Source: an uncultured Butyricicoccus sp. (lineage in GTDB: Bacteria; Bacillota; Clostridia; Oscillospirales; Butyricicoccaceae). From it: a stretch of 6,379 bases of DNA. The first letter of the stretch is position 1. Each line of letters begins with the position of its first letter. Below the pieces are notes generated by a model, which worked only from the letters and a program-made list of their open reading frames with translations, was not told the DNA's origin and made no database searches. This document shows, one piece after another, positions 6,167 to 6,379 of this stretch. The stretch covers positions 1 through 6,379 of the forward strand of contig USLE01000082.1 in assembly GCA_900555465.1 (NCBI GenBank), in the 5' to 3' direction. The position numbers and the translations under genes were made by a program.

Positions 6167-6379
6167 ATGAAAACCTTCAATTACGAAATCACCGATCCCA
6201 TCGGCATCCATGCCCGTCCGGCGGGACAGCTGGTCAAGACCGCAAAGGAATTCCAGAGCAAAATCACGATCACGCATGACGGCAAGCAGACTGAGGCCAC
6301 CCGTCTGATGAGTCTGATGGGGTTGGGCGTGCGGCACGGCAGCACGATCACCGTCACGGCAGAGGGTCCGGACGAGGAG
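6167..6379 (+). CDS. ptsH: HPr, phosphocarrier protein of the PTS, 3' end cut off by window edge
   Basis: HPr carries phosphate from enzyme I to the sugar-specific EIIA proteins in the cytoplasm. The first 71 of roughly 85-88 residues are visible. GIHARPAG at residues 13-20 contains the phosphorylated His15 and the conserved Arg17. The second conserved block reads ATRLMSLMGLG (44-54), where Firmicute HPr proteins normally have K-S-I-M-G-V-M-S-L-G; the regulatory Ser46 is Arg here. HPr kinase/phosphorylase should therefore not modify this protein at that site, which argues against a CcpA co-repressor role. AGAGGAAG lies 6-7 nt upstream of the ATG as ribosome site. Expression is predicted to depend on antitermination in the leader, as B. 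subtilis ptsGHI depends on GlcT, but no ptsG lies in front. Another HPr with Ser46 may exist elsewhere in the genome. Confidence 0.95.
   Translation, partial: MKTFNYEITDPIGIHARPAGQLVKTAKEFQSKITITHDGKQTEATRLMSLMGLGVRHGSTITVTAEGPDEE

Overview
This window holds the upstream part of a type I-E CRISPR-Cas operon on the minus strand, a decayed intergenic region, and the start of a PTS phosphocarrier (HPr) gene on the plus strand. The organism is probably a fairly GC-rich Clostridia-type Firmicute, perhaps a gut Oscillospirales or relative. The reasons are purine-rich Shine-Dalgarno sites, sigma-A-type promoters, an HPr with the GIHARPAG signature, and a LicT/SacY/GlcT-type antitermination leader. 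The genus cannot be fixed from this sequence.

Cas region (5264 down to 1, minus strand). In transcription order the genes are cas3 (HD nuclease plus SF2 helicase), cse1/casA, cse2/casB and the first 78 codons of cas7e/casC. cas5e, cas6e, cas1, cas2 and the CRISPR array would be expected beyond the left edge. Junctions are very tight: ATGA overlaps at cas3/cse1 and cse1/cse2, and a 2-nt gap at cse2/cas7. A candidate promoter precedes cas3, with a perfect 14-bp palindrome lying across its -35/spacer. The cse1 gene is split by a single-base frameshift at a short A run. Cse1 is the large subunit that recognises the PAM and recruits Cas3, so as written this copy of Cascade would be disabled, unless the shift is an assembly error or is bypassed.

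Intergenic region (5206-6166). No intact gene is visible. It contains the 3' part of a tRNA-Arg(CCG) gene, from the anticodon loop to CCA, followed by its own terminator. The break falls exactly at the anticodon loop, the form left by a tRNA-targeting integrase. To its right is a wrecked nucleotidyltransferase substrate-binding (HI0074/HepT-like) gene with an internal deletion and frameshifts. Together these look like an old integration/deletion scar beside the CRISPR-Cas locus.

ptsH region (6003-6379, plus strand). A near-consensus promoter leads into a leader with a clear ribonucleic antiterminator (RAT) motif. The RAT overlaps the 5' arm of a strong intrinsic terminator, and the HPr gene follows. 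This predicts PTS-sensitive antitermination control of ptsH. The encoded HPr keeps the catalytic His15 but has Arg at the usual Ser46 position, so it should not be a substrate for HPr kinase. The gene runs off the right edge.

The most unusual points are the RAT-controlled HPr lacking Ser46, the tRNA-Arg anticodon-loop scar next to a CRISPR-Cas operon, and the frameshifted cse1. The Cas system itself is a recognised class (I-E), not a new one.
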